Assembly: GCA_020850615.1 (NCBI GenBank)
Contig: JADZEI010000066.1
Location: forward strand, 65,943-129,942
Source of the DNA: Dehalococcoidia bacterium
GTDB taxonomy: Bacteria > Chloroflexota > Dehalococcoidia > Tepidiformales > Tepidiformaceae
DNA length: 64,000 nucleotides
Direction of reading: 5' to 3'
The notes beneath the pieces are model-generated. The model ran no database searches, was not told the DNA's origin, and worked only from the letters and a program-made list of their open reading frames with translations. Below are positions 35,286 to 44,546 of the stretch, one piece after another (position 1 is the first letter of the stretch; every line of letters begins with the position of its first letter). A program made the translations under genes and the position numbers.

Positions 35286-37010
35286 ATGGCGAAGTTGGAT
35301 GCGGGCCAGCTCCTGGCCCGGACACTGGTAGAAGCGGGCGTGCACGACGTGTTCGCCCTTCATGGCGGTCACCTGGATGCGTTCCTGCAGGGGTGCACCC
35401 AGGAGGGCATCCGCCTCATCGACGTGCGGCACGAGGCGACCGCGGGGCACGCGGCCGAGGGCTATGCCCGCACGACCGGGCGCATCGGTGTCTGCACGGT
35501 CACGGCCGGGCCCGGGTTCACGAACGCCTACACGGCGATCGCCGACGCCTACCTGGATTCGATCCCGGTGCTGTTCATCACGAGCAGCCCGCCGCTGCGC
35601 GAGACCGAGTGGAACTCGCTCCAGGGCGGCTTCGACCAGGTGGCGGCCGCGCTGCCGGTGACGAAGTGGGCGCACCGTGTGACCAACGGCGAGCGCCTGC
35701 CGGACCTGGTCTCGCTGGCGATGCGGAAGGCGTTCTCCGGACGGCCGGGCCCGGTGCTCCTCGATGTGCCGATCGACGTGATGTTCCGGCCGATCGACGA
35801 GCGCGCCATCACGCGGCCGACGGTGTTCGCAGTGAACCGCCCGGCGCCGGCCCCGGCCGACGTGGCGCGGCTGGTCGAGTTGCTCCAGGGCGCCGAGCGG
35901 CCCGCGCTCGTGCTCGGTGGGGGCACGCTCTTCCCGCCCTGCGCCGAAGAGGTGCGGCGCTTCGCCGATGCCACCAACATCCCGGTGTTCACCACCGGCA
36001 AGGCGCACGGCATGTTGCCGCCGGACCACGCCTCGAACTTCGGCGGGATGGGTGCGCTCGGGCTGGCCTCGGCGATGGGCATGGCCCCGGACCTGGTGAT
36101 CCTGCTCGGCGCGCGCCAGGGCATGTACACCGGCGGCCGCGGCACTGCGACCATCCCGGCCGGGGCGAAGATCGTCCAGGTCGACATCGAGCCTGCGGAG
36201 ATCGGGCGCATCCGGCCCGTGGACCTGCCCATCGCGGCCGGCTGCCAGGAGCTGCTCCGCGCGCTCCTCGCTGAGCCCAAATCACTGCCGGACTTCGCCG
36301 GCTGGCGGACGAAGGTGCGCGAGCTTCTGCCCGTGATGCAGGCGGCGTTCGCCTCGCTCCCGGCGAAGGCGGAGAGCGGGCGCATCCACCCGTTCCACGC
36401 CCTCAAGTCCGTGTTCGACGCGATCGGCCCGGAGGCGATCATCACGAGCGATGGCGGCGAGTCGGGCGTCTGGGCCGGCCAGTTCTTCCGCACGGGCGTG
36501 CCCGGCGGCGTGCTGACGAACGGCTACCTGGGCACGCTCGGCTGCGGGACGGGCTTCGCGATCGGCGCGCAGGTGGCGCACCCGGGGCGGCGCGTCGTCC
36601 AGATTGCGGGCGACGGCGCTTTCGGGTTCCACCTCCAGGAGCTCGACACGATGGTCCGCCACAACCTGCCGATCGTCACGGTCGTCGCGAATAACACCAT
36701 CTGGGGGATGTCGACACACGGCCAGGAGGGCATCTGGGGCGCCGGCCAGACCGTGGCCGCGACGCTCCGCGACACCGACTACGACCGCGTCGCGGTCGCC
36801 TTCGGCGGCTATGGCGAGCGCGTGAAGAACTTCGAGGAGGTCGCCCCGGCGGTGCAGCGCTCGCTCGACGCGAACCTGGCCGCGGTCGTGAACCTGGAGA
36901 TCGCACCCGACGTGGTGCACCCGCTGATGGTGCAGATGATGGCGCCGCCGGCGGACCCCACGGACATCGTCATCCCCTACTACGAGAACATCCCAGTGTT
37001 CGCGGACTAG
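35286..37010 (+). CDS. benzaldehyde-lyase-like ThDP-dependent enzyme
   Basis: 574 residues in the usual Pyr, central and PP domains of the acetolactate synthase superfamily. Compared with Pseudomonas benzaldehyde lyase (from memory), it keeps His29 (LHGGHLDAF), Glu50 (RHEATAGHAAEGYAR) and Gln113 (SLQGGFDQ) at identical positions, plus TKWAHRV. The PP domain has GDGAFGFHLQELDTMVRHNLP and VVANNTIWG. It should make or cleave C-C bonds of 2-hydroxyketones or 2-hydroxyacyl compounds. A 2-hydroxyacyl-CoA lyase or true acetolactate synthase is less likely. ATG 35286 follows gagaggga; the open frame upstream is repeat DNA. Single gene, bracketed by heptamer arrays. Confidence 0.87.
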   Translation: MAKLDAGQLLARTLVEAGVHDVFALHGGHLDAFLQGCTQEGIRLIDVRHEATAGHAAEGYARTTGRIGVCTVTAGPGFTNAYTAIADAYLDSIPVLFITSSPPLRETEWNSLQGGFDQVAAALPVTKWAHRVTNGERLPDLVSLAMRKAFSGRPGPVLLDVPIDVMFRPIDERAITRPTVFAVNRPAPAPADVARLVELLQGAERPALVLGGGTLFPPCAEEVRRFADATNIPVFTTGKAHGMLPPDHASNFGGMGALGLASAMGMAPDLVILLGARQGMYTGGRGTATIPAGAKIVQVDIEPAEIGRIRPVDLPIAAGCQELLRALLAEPKSLPDFAGWRTKVRELLPVMQAAFASLPAKAESGRIHPFHALKSVFDAIGPEAIITSDGGESGVWAGQFFRTGVPGGVLTNGYLGTLGCGTGFAIGAQVAHPGRRVVQIAGDGAFGFHLQELDTMVRHNLPIVTVVANNTIWGMSTHGQEGIWGAGQTVAATLRDTDYDRVAVAFGGYGERVKNFEEVAPAVQRSLDANLAAVVNLEIAPDVVHPLMVQMMAPPADPTDIVIPYYENIPVFAD

Positions 37011-37158
37011 GCTGTCGGCCGTCGGCCGTCGGCTATCGGCTATCGGCTATCGGCTAAGTTGCGGGTTCGGAGGCCGTCCGCGCGCCTCCGGGACATCCCA
37101 CGCCCGCCCGGCCGGTGTCACGGCGGGCCAACAGCCAACAGCCAATAGCCAAGAGCCC
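37011..37158. repeat. inverted pair of heptamer arrays between convergent genes
   Basis: Left array 37011-37056 reads GGCTGTC GGCCGTC GGCCGTC GGCTATC (three times). It begins right after the stop of the ThDP enzyme. Right array 37128-37158 (AACAGCC AACAGCC AATAGCC AAGAGCC) is inverted and ends three bases before the next gene's stop. The pair fills the whole convergent gap, the place of a bidirectional terminator. Confidence 0.85.
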
Positions 37159-37160
37159 CG

Positions 37161-37733
37161 TCAGTTTCGGCTTGGCGGCGCCGGCGACTCCGCGTCTTCG
37201 CCCACTTCCAGGAGGTCCTGGAAGAGCGAGCGGAACTGGACCATGGCCTGGCGGAGCTGCTCCGTCGTGGCCTTGCCCTGGGCGTCGGCCACGGAGATGG
37301 CGTGCGCGCTGCGGTAGTTCGCGACCACGGCCGGGTGGTCCACCGAGACGTCGGCGGCGCGCTGTTCGAAGTCGGCCATGGGGTAGCCGCGGAGCTGCAT
37401 CACCTCGGTGATCAGCAGGTCGGCGTGGCCCACGGCGGAACGCGGATCATCGACGAAGCGCTCCTGGGCCATGCGCCAGGAGCGGACGAGGCGGTCGCGG
37501 TCGTCGCGGTCGAGCGGCGTGATGGAAAGCTGCTTGACGCGCTTTTCGCGGTCATTGAGCTCGCGTTCGGCCTTGCCGCGGCCGCGTTCTTTCACTTCGT
37601 GGTCGTATTCCTGGCCGAAGCGGTCGCGCATGCGCGCGGTGCGCCGGCGGCGCATCCACATCCACGTGACCAGGGCGAGCAGGACGAGGACGGCGGCGCC
37701 GGCGCCAATCGCGTACCACATCCACATTTCCAT
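37161..37733 (-). CDS. membrane-anchored hypothetical protein
   Basis: 190 residues. One N-terminal transmembrane helix (MWYAIGAGAAVLVLLALVTWMW) is followed by a basic stretch (RRRRTARM) and a soluble helical domain (RFGQEYDHEVKERGRGKAER and DRDRLVRSWRMAQERFVDDP). The C-terminal half has the string DLLITEVMQLRGYPMADFEQ, which I recall from unassigned proteins of actinobacteria and acidobacteria. ATG 37733 has GGAGGT six bases upstream. Function unknown. Confidence 0.82.
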   Translation of the reverse strand: MEMWMWYAIGAGAAVLVLLALVTWMWMRRRRTARMRDRFGQEYDHEVKERGRGKAERELNDREKRVKQLSITPLDRDDRDRLVRSWRMAQERFVDDPRSAVGHADLLITEVMQLRGYPMADFEQRAADVSVDHPAVVANYRSAHAISVADAQGKATTEQLRQAMVQFRSLFQDLLEVGEDAESPAPPSRN

Positions 37734-37916
37734 TCGAACACCTCCGGGGGCGAGCAACCCGGATCCAGCCTATGCGCGGGTGAGCGGCAGCCGGGTGACC
37801 GCCACCGCGGGCGGCGTGACAGGAGCCTTGCAACGTCCCCCGGGCGGCCACCATATGGGCGATATACAAGGGAGTACCGATCGGCTAGCTGACTTAACCG
37901 GAGCGACATCGGCGGT

Positions 37917-37925
37917 TGATATAAT
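37917..37925 (+). promoter_or_regulatory. extended -10 promoter of the moxR operon
   Basis: TGATATAAT is an extended -10 element (TGN followed by the exact consensus TATAAT), 90 bp before the moxR start. No good -35 is seen, as expected for this class. Confidence 0.6.
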
Positions 37926-38014
37926 CCGCGGCACCGGCCCCGGAACCCCGTTCGGGAACACGCGGCCGTGCTGTCGCGTTTCTTATTTCGAACCCCCCTC
38001 CGGAGTCGCTGTCC

Positions 38015-38965
38015 GTGGAAGACCCGAAGATCGTCGCTGAGCGGATCATCACCAACGTCGAGCGTGTCATCATCGGCAAGGAGCGGGAGCTGCGGCTCGC
38101 CGTCACCGCCCTCCTCTGCAACGGCCACATGCTAATCGAGGACGTGCCCGGCGTCGGCAAGACGATGCTCGCGCGTGCCATCGCGGTTTCGACCGGCTGC
38201 ACGTTCCGGCGCATCCAGTTCACGCCGGACCTGCTCCCCAGCGACGTCACCGGCGTCTCTATCTACAACCAGAAGGAAGGCGACTTCGAGTTCCGCGCCG
38301 GGCCGATCGTGGCCCAGGTCGTGCTCGCGGACGAAGTGAACCGGGCCACACCGAAGACGCAGTCGGCGCTGCTCGAAGCGATGGAGGAGCGCCAGGTCAC
38401 GGTCGACGGCGTGACGCACAAGATGCCCTCGCCGTTCATGGTGATGGCGACGCAGAACCCGATCGAGTACGAAGGGACGTTCCCGCTGCCGGAAGCACAG
38501 CTCGACCGCTTCCTCATCCGCATCCACCTCGGCTACCCCTCGAAGGTGGATGAAGTGGCGGTACTTGATGCGCAGCAGACGGTCCACCCGGTCGACCAGA
38601 TCCAGCAGGTGACGGACGCGAACGAGATCCTCCAGCTGCAGAAGGCGGTCAAGGAGATCTACGTCGACCCGCTGATCAAGCAGTACATCGTCGAGCTGGC
38701 TTCGGCCACGCGGGAGCACGAGTCGGTCTACCTGGGGGCGAGCCCGCGCGGCTCGCTCGCGCTGTTCCGCACGGCGCAGGCCAAGGCCCTGCTCGAAGGG
38801 CGCGACTTCGTGACCCCGGACGACGTGAAGGAGCTGGCGCTGGTGACGCTCGGCCACCGCGTCATCCTCAGCCCCGGCGCGAAGGTGAAGGGCACCACCG
38901 TCGCCGATGTGGTCGCCGCCTGCCTGAACCGCGTCCCCGTGCCGGGCGCGCGCGTGCGCAGCTAA
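38015..38965 (+). CDS. MoxR family AAA+ ATPase
   Basis: 316 residues. Walker A is [15 protein letters not shown], Walker B is [24 protein letters not shown], and sensor 1 is [26 protein letters not shown]. MoxR ATPases act as chaperones that activate or mature partner proteins, commonly with DUF58/VWA proteins encoded next door. It starts with GTG 38015 and is followed four bases after its stop by the DUF58 gene. First gene of the moxR-DUF58-transglutaminase-like operon. Confidence 0.95.
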   Translation: MEDPKIVAERIITNVERVIIGKERELRLAVTALLCNGHMLIEDVPGVGKTMLARAIAVSTGCTFRRIQFTPDLLPSDVTGVSIYNQKEGDFEFRAGPIVAQVVLADEVNRATPKTQSALLEAMEERQVTVDGVTHKMPSPFMVMATQNPIEYEGTFPLPEAQLDRFLIRIHLGYPSKVDEVAVLDAQQTVHPVDQIQQVTDANEILQLQKAVKEIYVDPLIKQYIVELASATREHESVYLGASPRGSLALFRTAQAKALLEGRDFVTPDDVKELALVTLGHRVILSPGAKVKGTTVADVVAACLNRVPVPGARVRS

Positions 38966-38969
38966 CCCC

Positions 38970-40217
38970 ATGCGCTCGGGCCTTCGCTGGGCACTGTCGC
39001 CGGAGCATCGCACCCTCACGCTGGTGGTGGTGGTCCTCGCGGTGTGCGCGTTCATCGCGATGGGCTCCGGGTTCTGGCTGCTCTTCCGCCTGGCCTACGT
39101 CCTCGCCCTCGCGATCCCGGTCTGCTGGCTCATCGCCCAGTACAACCTGCGCCACCTCGAAGTGAGTGTGGACCGGCGGACGGACCGGGCGCAGGTGGGC
39201 CAGGAGGCGCAGGAGATCATCGAGATCCGGAACCGGTTCTGGCTGCCGAAGCTCTGGCTCGACGTCGAAGACCCCGCGACCATGCCGGGCCACCGCTCGC
39301 GCCGGATCGTCGTCGTCCCGCCGCGGCGGTCGCGGAACTGGGTGGTCGATACGCACCTGACGCGGCGCGGCCTCTACGACTGGGGCCCGCTGCGCATCGT
39401 CAGCAGCGACCCGTTCGGGCTCTTCCGGTTGAAGCGGGAGTTCGGCGGGCGCCAGCAAATCCTGGTCTACCCGCCGGTGGTGGACCTGCCGCACTTCCAG
39501 GCGCCGCCGGCGAACCTGCCGGGCGAAGGGCGGTTCCGGCGCCGGACGCACTACGTGACCCCCAACGCCAGCGGCATCCGCGAATACGCCCCGGGCGACG
39601 CCTTCAACCGCATCCACTGGCGCAGCACCGCCCGCACCGGCGAGCTCATGGTCAAGACGTTCGAGCTCGACCCCGCGAGCGACATCTACGTGGTCCTGGA
39701 CCTGGAGCGGCGGGTGAACGCGGGCAAGGGCGAAGAGAGCACCGAGGAATACGGCGTCCGCGCGGCCGCGAGCATCGCCCGGCACTACCTGGTGCAGAAC
39801 CGGTCGGTCGGGCTGATCACCTTCGGGCGGGACCTGCGCGTTATCGAGCCGGAGCGCGGCCAGCAGCAGATGACCCGCATCCTCGAGACGCTCGCGACCG
39901 TGTACGCGGTGGGCGATGCGCCGCTGGGCAACCTGCTCATCGAAGAGCAGCGCCGCTTCGGCCGCCACACCACGCTGATCGTCGTCACCTCCTCCACCGA
40001 TGACCTCTGGGTCACGCCGATGCTCTCGCTCACGCAGCGCGGGGTGCGCGCGGCGGTCGTGCTGGTGGACCCGTCGACCTTCGGGTCGGACCGTTCGGCC
40101 CTCCTGATGTACGGGGAGCTGACCGCGAGCGATATCCTTACCTATGTCGTGAGCAAGGGAGACGACCTCACCCTTGCCCTCAGCCCGGCCGCAGGAGCTT
40201 CTGTATGGCAGGAATGA
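38970..40217 (+). CDS. DUF58 domain protein (VWA-like, membrane anchored)
   Basis: 415 residues. Two N-terminal transmembrane helices (about 15-55) are followed by an Ig-like part and the DUF58 signature IREYAPGDAFNRIHWRSTARTGELMVK. The last 130 residues form a VWA-like domain starting at DIYVVLDLERRVN. Members are the usual partners of MoxR ATPases. The 3' end overlaps the next gene by 13 bp, so the three genes are coupled. Confidence 0.93.
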   Translation: MRSGLRWALSPEHRTLTLVVVVLAVCAFIAMGSGFWLLFRLAYVLALAIPVCWLIAQYNLRHLEVSVDRRTDRAQVGQEAQEIIEIRNRFWLPKLWLDVEDPATMPGHRSRRIVVVPPRRSRNWVVDTHLTRRGLYDWGPLRIVSSDPFGLFRLKREFGGRQQILVYPPVVDLPHFQAPPANLPGEGRFRRRTHYVTPNASGIREYAPGDAFNRIHWRSTARTGELMVKTFELDPASDIYVVLDLERRVNAGKGEESTEEYGVRAAASIARHYLVQNRSVGLITFGRDLRVIEPERGQQQMTRILETLATVYAVGDAPLGNLLIEEQRRFGRHTTLIVVTSSTDDLWVTPMLSLTQRGVRAAVVLVDPSTFGSDRSALLMYGELTASDILTYVVSKGDDLTLALSPAAGASVWQE

Positions 40218-42514
40218 ACCCCCCGATGAACCGCAGCGCCGGCCAGCGGATCAGTACCGCGGCCGTTTCCGCCCCCCGCCTGGTGATGAGCTGGGAGGAC
40301 TGGCTGACGTTCGGTGCGGCGTTCATCGCGTTCATCGCCGTCGCCGTCTCGATCCAGCAGGCGGACTGGGTGCGCGACCCGCAGGAGATGCCCGCGCTCG
40401 TCCCGAACGCGGTCTGCGCGCTGCTCATCGGCATGATCGCGGCGCGCGTGCGCGTCCCCTCGGTGCTCGTCCACCCGGTGGCGCTCGCGCTCGGGTTCGC
40501 GGTCGTGGTCCTCAGCGTGCAGACGTTCGCCGATGGCGACTCGGCCTGGCTGCGCATCCAGGACACCAAGGCGCGCATGGAGGAGTGGATCGACGTCGTC
40601 CGCGCCGGGGACATCTCGAACGACACCCTGCCGTTCGTGATGCTCGTGCACTCGGTGACGTTCCTCGCGGTCTACCTCGGTTCGTACGTCATCTTCCGCT
40701 GGCACAACCCGTGGGTGGCGCTGCTGCCGGCGAGCATCGTGCTCCTCACGAACATCGCGTTCCTCGATGGGCAGCCGAGCACCGCGTTCGTGGTCTTTCT
40801 CTTCGCGGCGATCCTGCTCGTGGCGCGGCTGCACCTGCAGCGCAACCAGGAGAAGTGGAAGCGCGCCGGCGTCGAATACCCGGACTTCATCAGCCTGAGC
40901 GCGATCCAGCTGACCGTCATGGTCGCGGCCGGGCTCATGGTCGCGGCCTGGCTGGTGCCGCTCGGCACGCAGCAGAAGGCCGTCGAAGGCGTCTACGACA
41001 AGGTCACGGCGCCGTTCGACAACGAGAACGACACGCTTGTGCGGCTGTTCCACAACATCGATTCGCGCAAGGGCGCGAACTTCCACTCGTTCGGCTCGAC
41101 CCTGCCGATCCGCGGCGACGTCAAGCTCGGGACGAAGCAGCTCTACGAGGTGAAGGCGGGCGAAGCCGGCCTCATCCGGGGCACGAGCTACGACGTCTAC
41201 ACCGGCGCCGGCTGGAAGACCGGCGACCGCGACGCCGAGCGCGTCGACGGCGGCGAGCTGGGGCCCTCGCCCGCGGTGGTCGAATACCTGGAGCGCACGC
41301 CCTCGATCCTCTCGGTCACGGTGCTCGACACGGACGGGACGATCCTGAGCTCGGGCATGCCGCTGGGAACGAACCGCGACGCCGTGATCGAGACGCCCGA
41401 GGGCTACGACGGCGACATCGAGCAGATCAAGAGCCGCCGCGGCCTCGACAACGGCGACACCTACAACACGCTCGGTTCGCAGAGCAAAGCCACGCCGGAG
41501 CAGCTCCGCGCCGCTTCGACCGCCTACCCCGAGTGGGTGACCGAACGCTACCTGCAGCTCCCGGACGACCTGCCCGAGCGGGTGCGCACCGAAGCCGCCC
41601 TGCGCGCGCAGGAGGGTGCGAACGCGTACGACAAGGCCGCGCTGATCGAGGCCTACCTGCGCAGCTTCCCCTATAACCTGCAGGTCCCCGCGGCCCCGCC
41701 GAAGACGGACGCGGTCGACTACTTCCTCTTCGAGCTCAAGGCCGGCTACTTCGACTACCACGCCTCGGCGATGGTGGTGATGCTGCGGACGCTCGGCATC
41801 CCTTCGCGGCTGGCGGTGGGCTACGTCCTGGACCCCAAGGAAGTCACCGAGACCACGTACATGGTCCGCAAGGACGACGCCTACAGCTGGGTCGAAGTGT
41901 TCGTTCCCGAGTACGGCTGGATCGTGTTCAACCCGACGCCGAACCAGCCCTCGGCGGCGGACGGCGGCGGCTTCGGCAGCTCCGACTTCGAAGGCGACGT
42001 GCTCGACCCGTCGACGCTTGAAGGGCTGTTCGGCGACCCGAACGCCTTCCCCGGCAGCGAGATCCCGCCCGAGATCCTCGGGCCGCTCACGGAGACTCCG
42101 GTCGAGGTCGAGCAGGGCACCAACTGGATGGTGTTCGTGTGGATCGCGGCCGGTGTCGTTGGGGTGCTGGCGGTGGTCGGCGCGGGCAGCCAGCTCGCCT
42201 GGAACTGGGGCCTGGGCGGGCTCCAGGGGCGCGCCCGGCTCTGGGCGAAGGTGCACCGCGTGGCCGGCTGGGCCGGGCTCGGCAGCCGCCCGGAGGAAAC
42301 GCCGCGCGAGTGGTCGCGCCGGGTCGGCTCGGCGATCGAACGCGAAGGAGAGGCGGTGCAGCTCGCCTCGGCCTACGAGGAGTCGCGCTACGGCCGCCCG
42401 GACCTCCAGCGGATGAGCGACGACCAGGCGGAGGGCGCCTACAAGCAGCTCCGCAACTCCCTCTTCGGCCGCGTCTTCCGGAGGAAGGACAGGCGGAAAG
42501 GCGCAAAGGCGTAG
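40205..42514 (+). CDS. TgpA-like transglutaminase-fold membrane protein lacking the catalytic triad
   Basis: 769 residues in the order of TgpA/DUF3488 proteins: about five N-terminal transmembrane helices (30-260), a large extracytoplasmic region with the transglutaminase core (about 470-590), one more helix (about 640-660) and a cytoplasmic DUF4129-like tail. In active members the core has Cys in GYC, His in AHAW and Asp/Glu in the FxPTP strand. Here these read GYFDYHAS (Phe516), DAYSWVEV (Tyr560) and FNPTP (Asn576). All three are replaced while the surrounding fold motifs are intact, so a non-enzymatic role is likely. The C-terminal RRKGAKA is encoded by an octamer array. Confidence 0.88.
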   Translation: MAGMNPPMNRSAGQRISTAAVSAPRLVMSWEDWLTFGAAFIAFIAVAVSIQQADWVRDPQEMPALVPNAVCALLIGMIAARVRVPSVLVHPVALALGFAVVVLSVQTFADGDSAWLRIQDTKARMEEWIDVVRAGDISNDTLPFVMLVHSVTFLAVYLGSYVIFRWHNPWVALLPASIVLLTNIAFLDGQPSTAFVVFLFAAILLVARLHLQRNQEKWKRAGVEYPDFISLSAIQLTVMVAAGLMVAAWLVPLGTQQKAVEGVYDKVTAPFDNENDTLVRLFHNIDSRKGANFHSFGSTLPIRGDVKLGTKQLYEVKAGEAGLIRGTSYDVYTGAGWKTGDRDAERVDGGELGPSPAVVEYLERTPSILSVTVLDTDGTILSSGMPLGTNRDAVIETPEGYDGDIEQIKSRRGLDNGDTYNTLGSQSKATPEQLRAASTAYPEWVTERYLQLPDDLPERVRTEAALRAQEGANAYDKAALIEAYLRSFPYNLQVPAAPPKTDAVDYFLFELKAGYFDYHASAMVVMLRTLGIPSRLAVGYVLDPKEVTETTYMVRKDDAYSWVEVFVPEYGWIVFNPTPNQPSAADGGGFGSSDFEGDVLDPSTLEGLFGDPNAFPGSEIPPEILGPLTETPVEVEQGTNWMVFVWIAAGVVGVLAVVGAGSQLAWNWGLGGLQGRARLWAKVHRVAGWAGLGSRPEETPREWSRRVGSAIEREGEAVQLASAYEESRYGRPDLQRMSDDQAEGAYKQLRNSLFGRVFRRKDRRKGAKA

Positions 42515-42527
42515 AGGCGCGGAGTGG
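42492..42527 (+). repeat. octamer array across a stop codon
   Basis: Units GGCGGAAA, GGCGCAAA, GGCGTAGA, GGCGCGGA. The third unit supplies the TAG stop of the transglutaminase-fold gene. It is the same unit as at 28660-28694. Confidence 0.7.
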
Positions 42528-42567
42528 CGTCCGCCGCGAAGGGGACGCCCGATACCCGGAAACACGA

Positions 42568-42600
42568 AAGCGGCCTGCGGGAGAATCCCGCAGGCCGCTT
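42568..42600. terminator. bidirectional rho-independent terminator
   Basis: A 14-bp perfect stem (AAGCGGCCTGCGGG and its complement) with loop agaat. CTGTTTGT follows on the plus strand, and the A-rich left side gives Ts on the minus strand. It separates the convergent transglutaminase-fold and DUF378 genes and is the best terminator in the window. Confidence 0.92.
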
Positions 42601-42621
42601 CTGTTTGTGGCGGGGTTGTGC

Positions 42622-42828
42622 TCAGTCGAGGATCGCCGGGATGGAGAGGACGGAGACGAGGCCGGCGACCATGACCAGGATGTAGACCAGCCGGGAGGCG
42701 GGGTTGACTTCGCCGAACCGGTTCCCGGTGACGGCGGCCACGAGGTCGAACCGGGCGAGGCCCACGAGGCCCCAGTTCAGGGCGCCGACAACGGCGAGGA
42801 TGATGGCTCCGGCGATCACGAAATCCAT
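42622..42828 (-). CDS. DUF378 small membrane protein
   Basis: 68 residues with two transmembrane helices. The family pattern is clear: IAGAIILAVVGALNWGLVGL, then FDLVAAVTG and SRLVYILVMVAGLVSV. Function is unknown in all members. ATG 42828 has a strong ribosome site (GGAAGGAA). Confidence 0.93.
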   Translation of the reverse strand: MDFVIAGAIILAVVGALNWGLVGLARFDLVAAVTGNRFGEVNPASRLVYILVMVAGLVSVLSIPAILD

Positions 42829-43118
42829 GGGTTCCTTCCTTTGCGATGAAGCCGCGCGGCTCCGGGTTGCCTGCCCAGCGTGGCGTCCGCGTCCCTATCG
42901 TGTCAAGCAATTGTCTAAGAGTTGTATGAGTTCGTAACGCAATGCCCTGGGGTGCGGCCCGGGGGGCCCGGCCCATCGAGGGCCGCGCTGCCCGACCGCC
43001 ATTAGGGGTTTTCCCTGCCCCGGATCGGGGGAGTTGCCGACATAGGTTCCTCGTAAACGCGGGCATTGTCGCTTTTGCAGGGCGGCGGGCTACACCCCCG
43101 TCGCCGAGGAGCTCCGGC

Positions 43119-44546
43119 ATGCCCCAGCACATCCCGGACCGGCTCTGGCGCGTCCGCTTCGTTGCGCTTGGCATTGGCGCGGTCATCGTCATGGCCGTCG
43201 TCGCGCTGCCCTGGTACGGCATGCACGGCGTCGAACAGGAATCGCGCACGAGCACGGCCCTCACGGCCTATCTCGGCCAGCTCGACCACGCCGCGCGCGC
43301 GGTCGCCGGCGTGGGGTCTGTCGCCCTTCGCGAATACGAACAGGAGCGCACCCCGGACGCGCGCGAACGGCTCCACGAGGCGCGCGCCGAAGCGCGGACT
43401 ACGCTCACCGCACTCGAGCGCTCGGCCGGCGGGCCGCACTTCCCGTTCTCCGACGCCGAAGCCCGCTACCTCGCGGCCGCCCGCGCCTTCCTGGGCCTGA
43501 CCGAGGACCGCGAAGGCTGGATCGCCGCAGGCCACACGCCGGCCGCGTATCCGCGCACCCGGGACTACCTCGGAGCGCAGACGGAGACCCTGCAGACGCA
43601 CGCCGAGATCACCCGGGCGGTCACGGGCGATGCGGTGGCCGCGAGCGCCCGCGAGGCGGACGCGATCACGCGCGCCCGCGGGTTCGTCATCGTGAGCGCG
43701 GCCATCGCGCTCGCCGGGTTCGCCGCGTTCGGCTGGATCGAGATGCGGGCCGGCCGCCGGGACCTTGCGGCCACCCAGGCGCGGGCCACCTACCTCGAGC
43801 AGGTGGCCGAAAGCCGCGCCGACCTGGTGAACCTCGCCTCGCACGAGCTGCGCAACCCGCTCACCGTGATGACCCTCACCGCCGAGGCGCTCCAGCGCTC
43901 GGCCGCCCGCCGGGGCGACGAGCAGCTCGCGAGCCTCGCCGGGTCGGGCGTTACGGCGGCGCGCCGCGCGGAAGCGCTCGTGGCCGAGCTCCTCGACCTG
44001 AGCCGCCTCGACGCGGACCGGCTGGACCTCACCCTGCAGCCGGTACCCGTCCACACCGCCATCGAGGACGCGCTCCGCCTGACCGCCGAGACCCGCGGCG
44101 CCCGCCCCGTCCGGGTCAGCGGCGATGCCGGGCTCGCAGTCACGGCCGACCCCGGCCGGTTCGGGATTATCGTCCGCAACCTGGTCGACAACGCGTTCAA
44201 GTACTCGCCGGACGGCAGCCCGGTCACGGTCACGACCAGCATCCGCGGCAACACCGCCGTGGTCGCGGTCGAAGACCAGGGCCCCGGTGTGCGGCCGGGC
44301 GACGCCGAGCGCGTGTTCTCGCGGTTCGAACGCCTGGCGCCGACGAAGCACATCGGCGGCATCGGCATCGGCCTCCACCTCTCGCGCGAGCTGGCCCGGC
44401 GGATGGGTGGGGACGTCCAGGTCCGCGCCAGCGAGTCGGGCGGCGGCTGTTTCGAGCTCTCCTTGCCGCTGGCCGCGCCGCCGGCGGGTCCGCGCGGCAG
44501 CGATGCCCGCCAGCCCATCCAGACCTCCGGGACGGTGACCGCATGA
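43119..44546 (+). CDS. sensor histidine kinase
   Basis: 475 residues. A transmembrane helix at about 10-30 and another at about 185-205 bracket an extracytoplasmic helical sensor (CHASE3-like, with ESRTSTALTAYLGQLDHAARAV). The HisKA domain has the phospho-acceptor His in LASHELRNPLTVM. The ATPase domain has N (RNLVDNAFKYS), G1 (VEDQGPGV) and G2 (GGIGIGLHLS) boxes. Start ATG 43119 has GAGGAG upstream. The stop overlaps the start of the response regulator (ATGA), so the pair is coupled. The signal is unknown. Confidence 0.95.
   Translation: MPQHIPDRLWRVRFVALGIGAVIVMAVVALPWYGMHGVEQESRTSTALTAYLGQLDHAARAVAGVGSVALREYEQERTPDARERLHEARAEARTTLTALERSAGGPHFPFSDAEARYLAAARAFLGLTEDREGWIAAGHTPAAYPRTRDYLGAQTETLQTHAEITRAVTGDAVAASAREADAITRARGFVIVSAAIALAGFAAFGWIEMRAGRRDLAATQARATYLEQVAESRADLVNLASHELRNPLTVMTLTAEALQRSAARRGDEQLASLAGSGVTAARRAEALVAELLDLSRLDADRLDLTLQPVPVHTAIEDALRLTAETRGARPVRVSGDAGLAVTADPGRFGIIVRNLVDNAFKYSPDGSPVTVTTSIRGNTAVVAVEDQGPGVRPGDAERVFSRFERLAPTKHIGGIGIGLHLSRELARRMGGDVQVRASESGGGCFELSLPLAAPPAGPRGSDARQPIQTSGTVTA

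Noticed and set aside
40142-43264. Minus-strand open frame of 1,040 codons
   Set aside because: Covers the transglutaminase-fold gene, the terminator and DUF378. Composition is His/Arg/Asp-rich shadow sequence without any motif.
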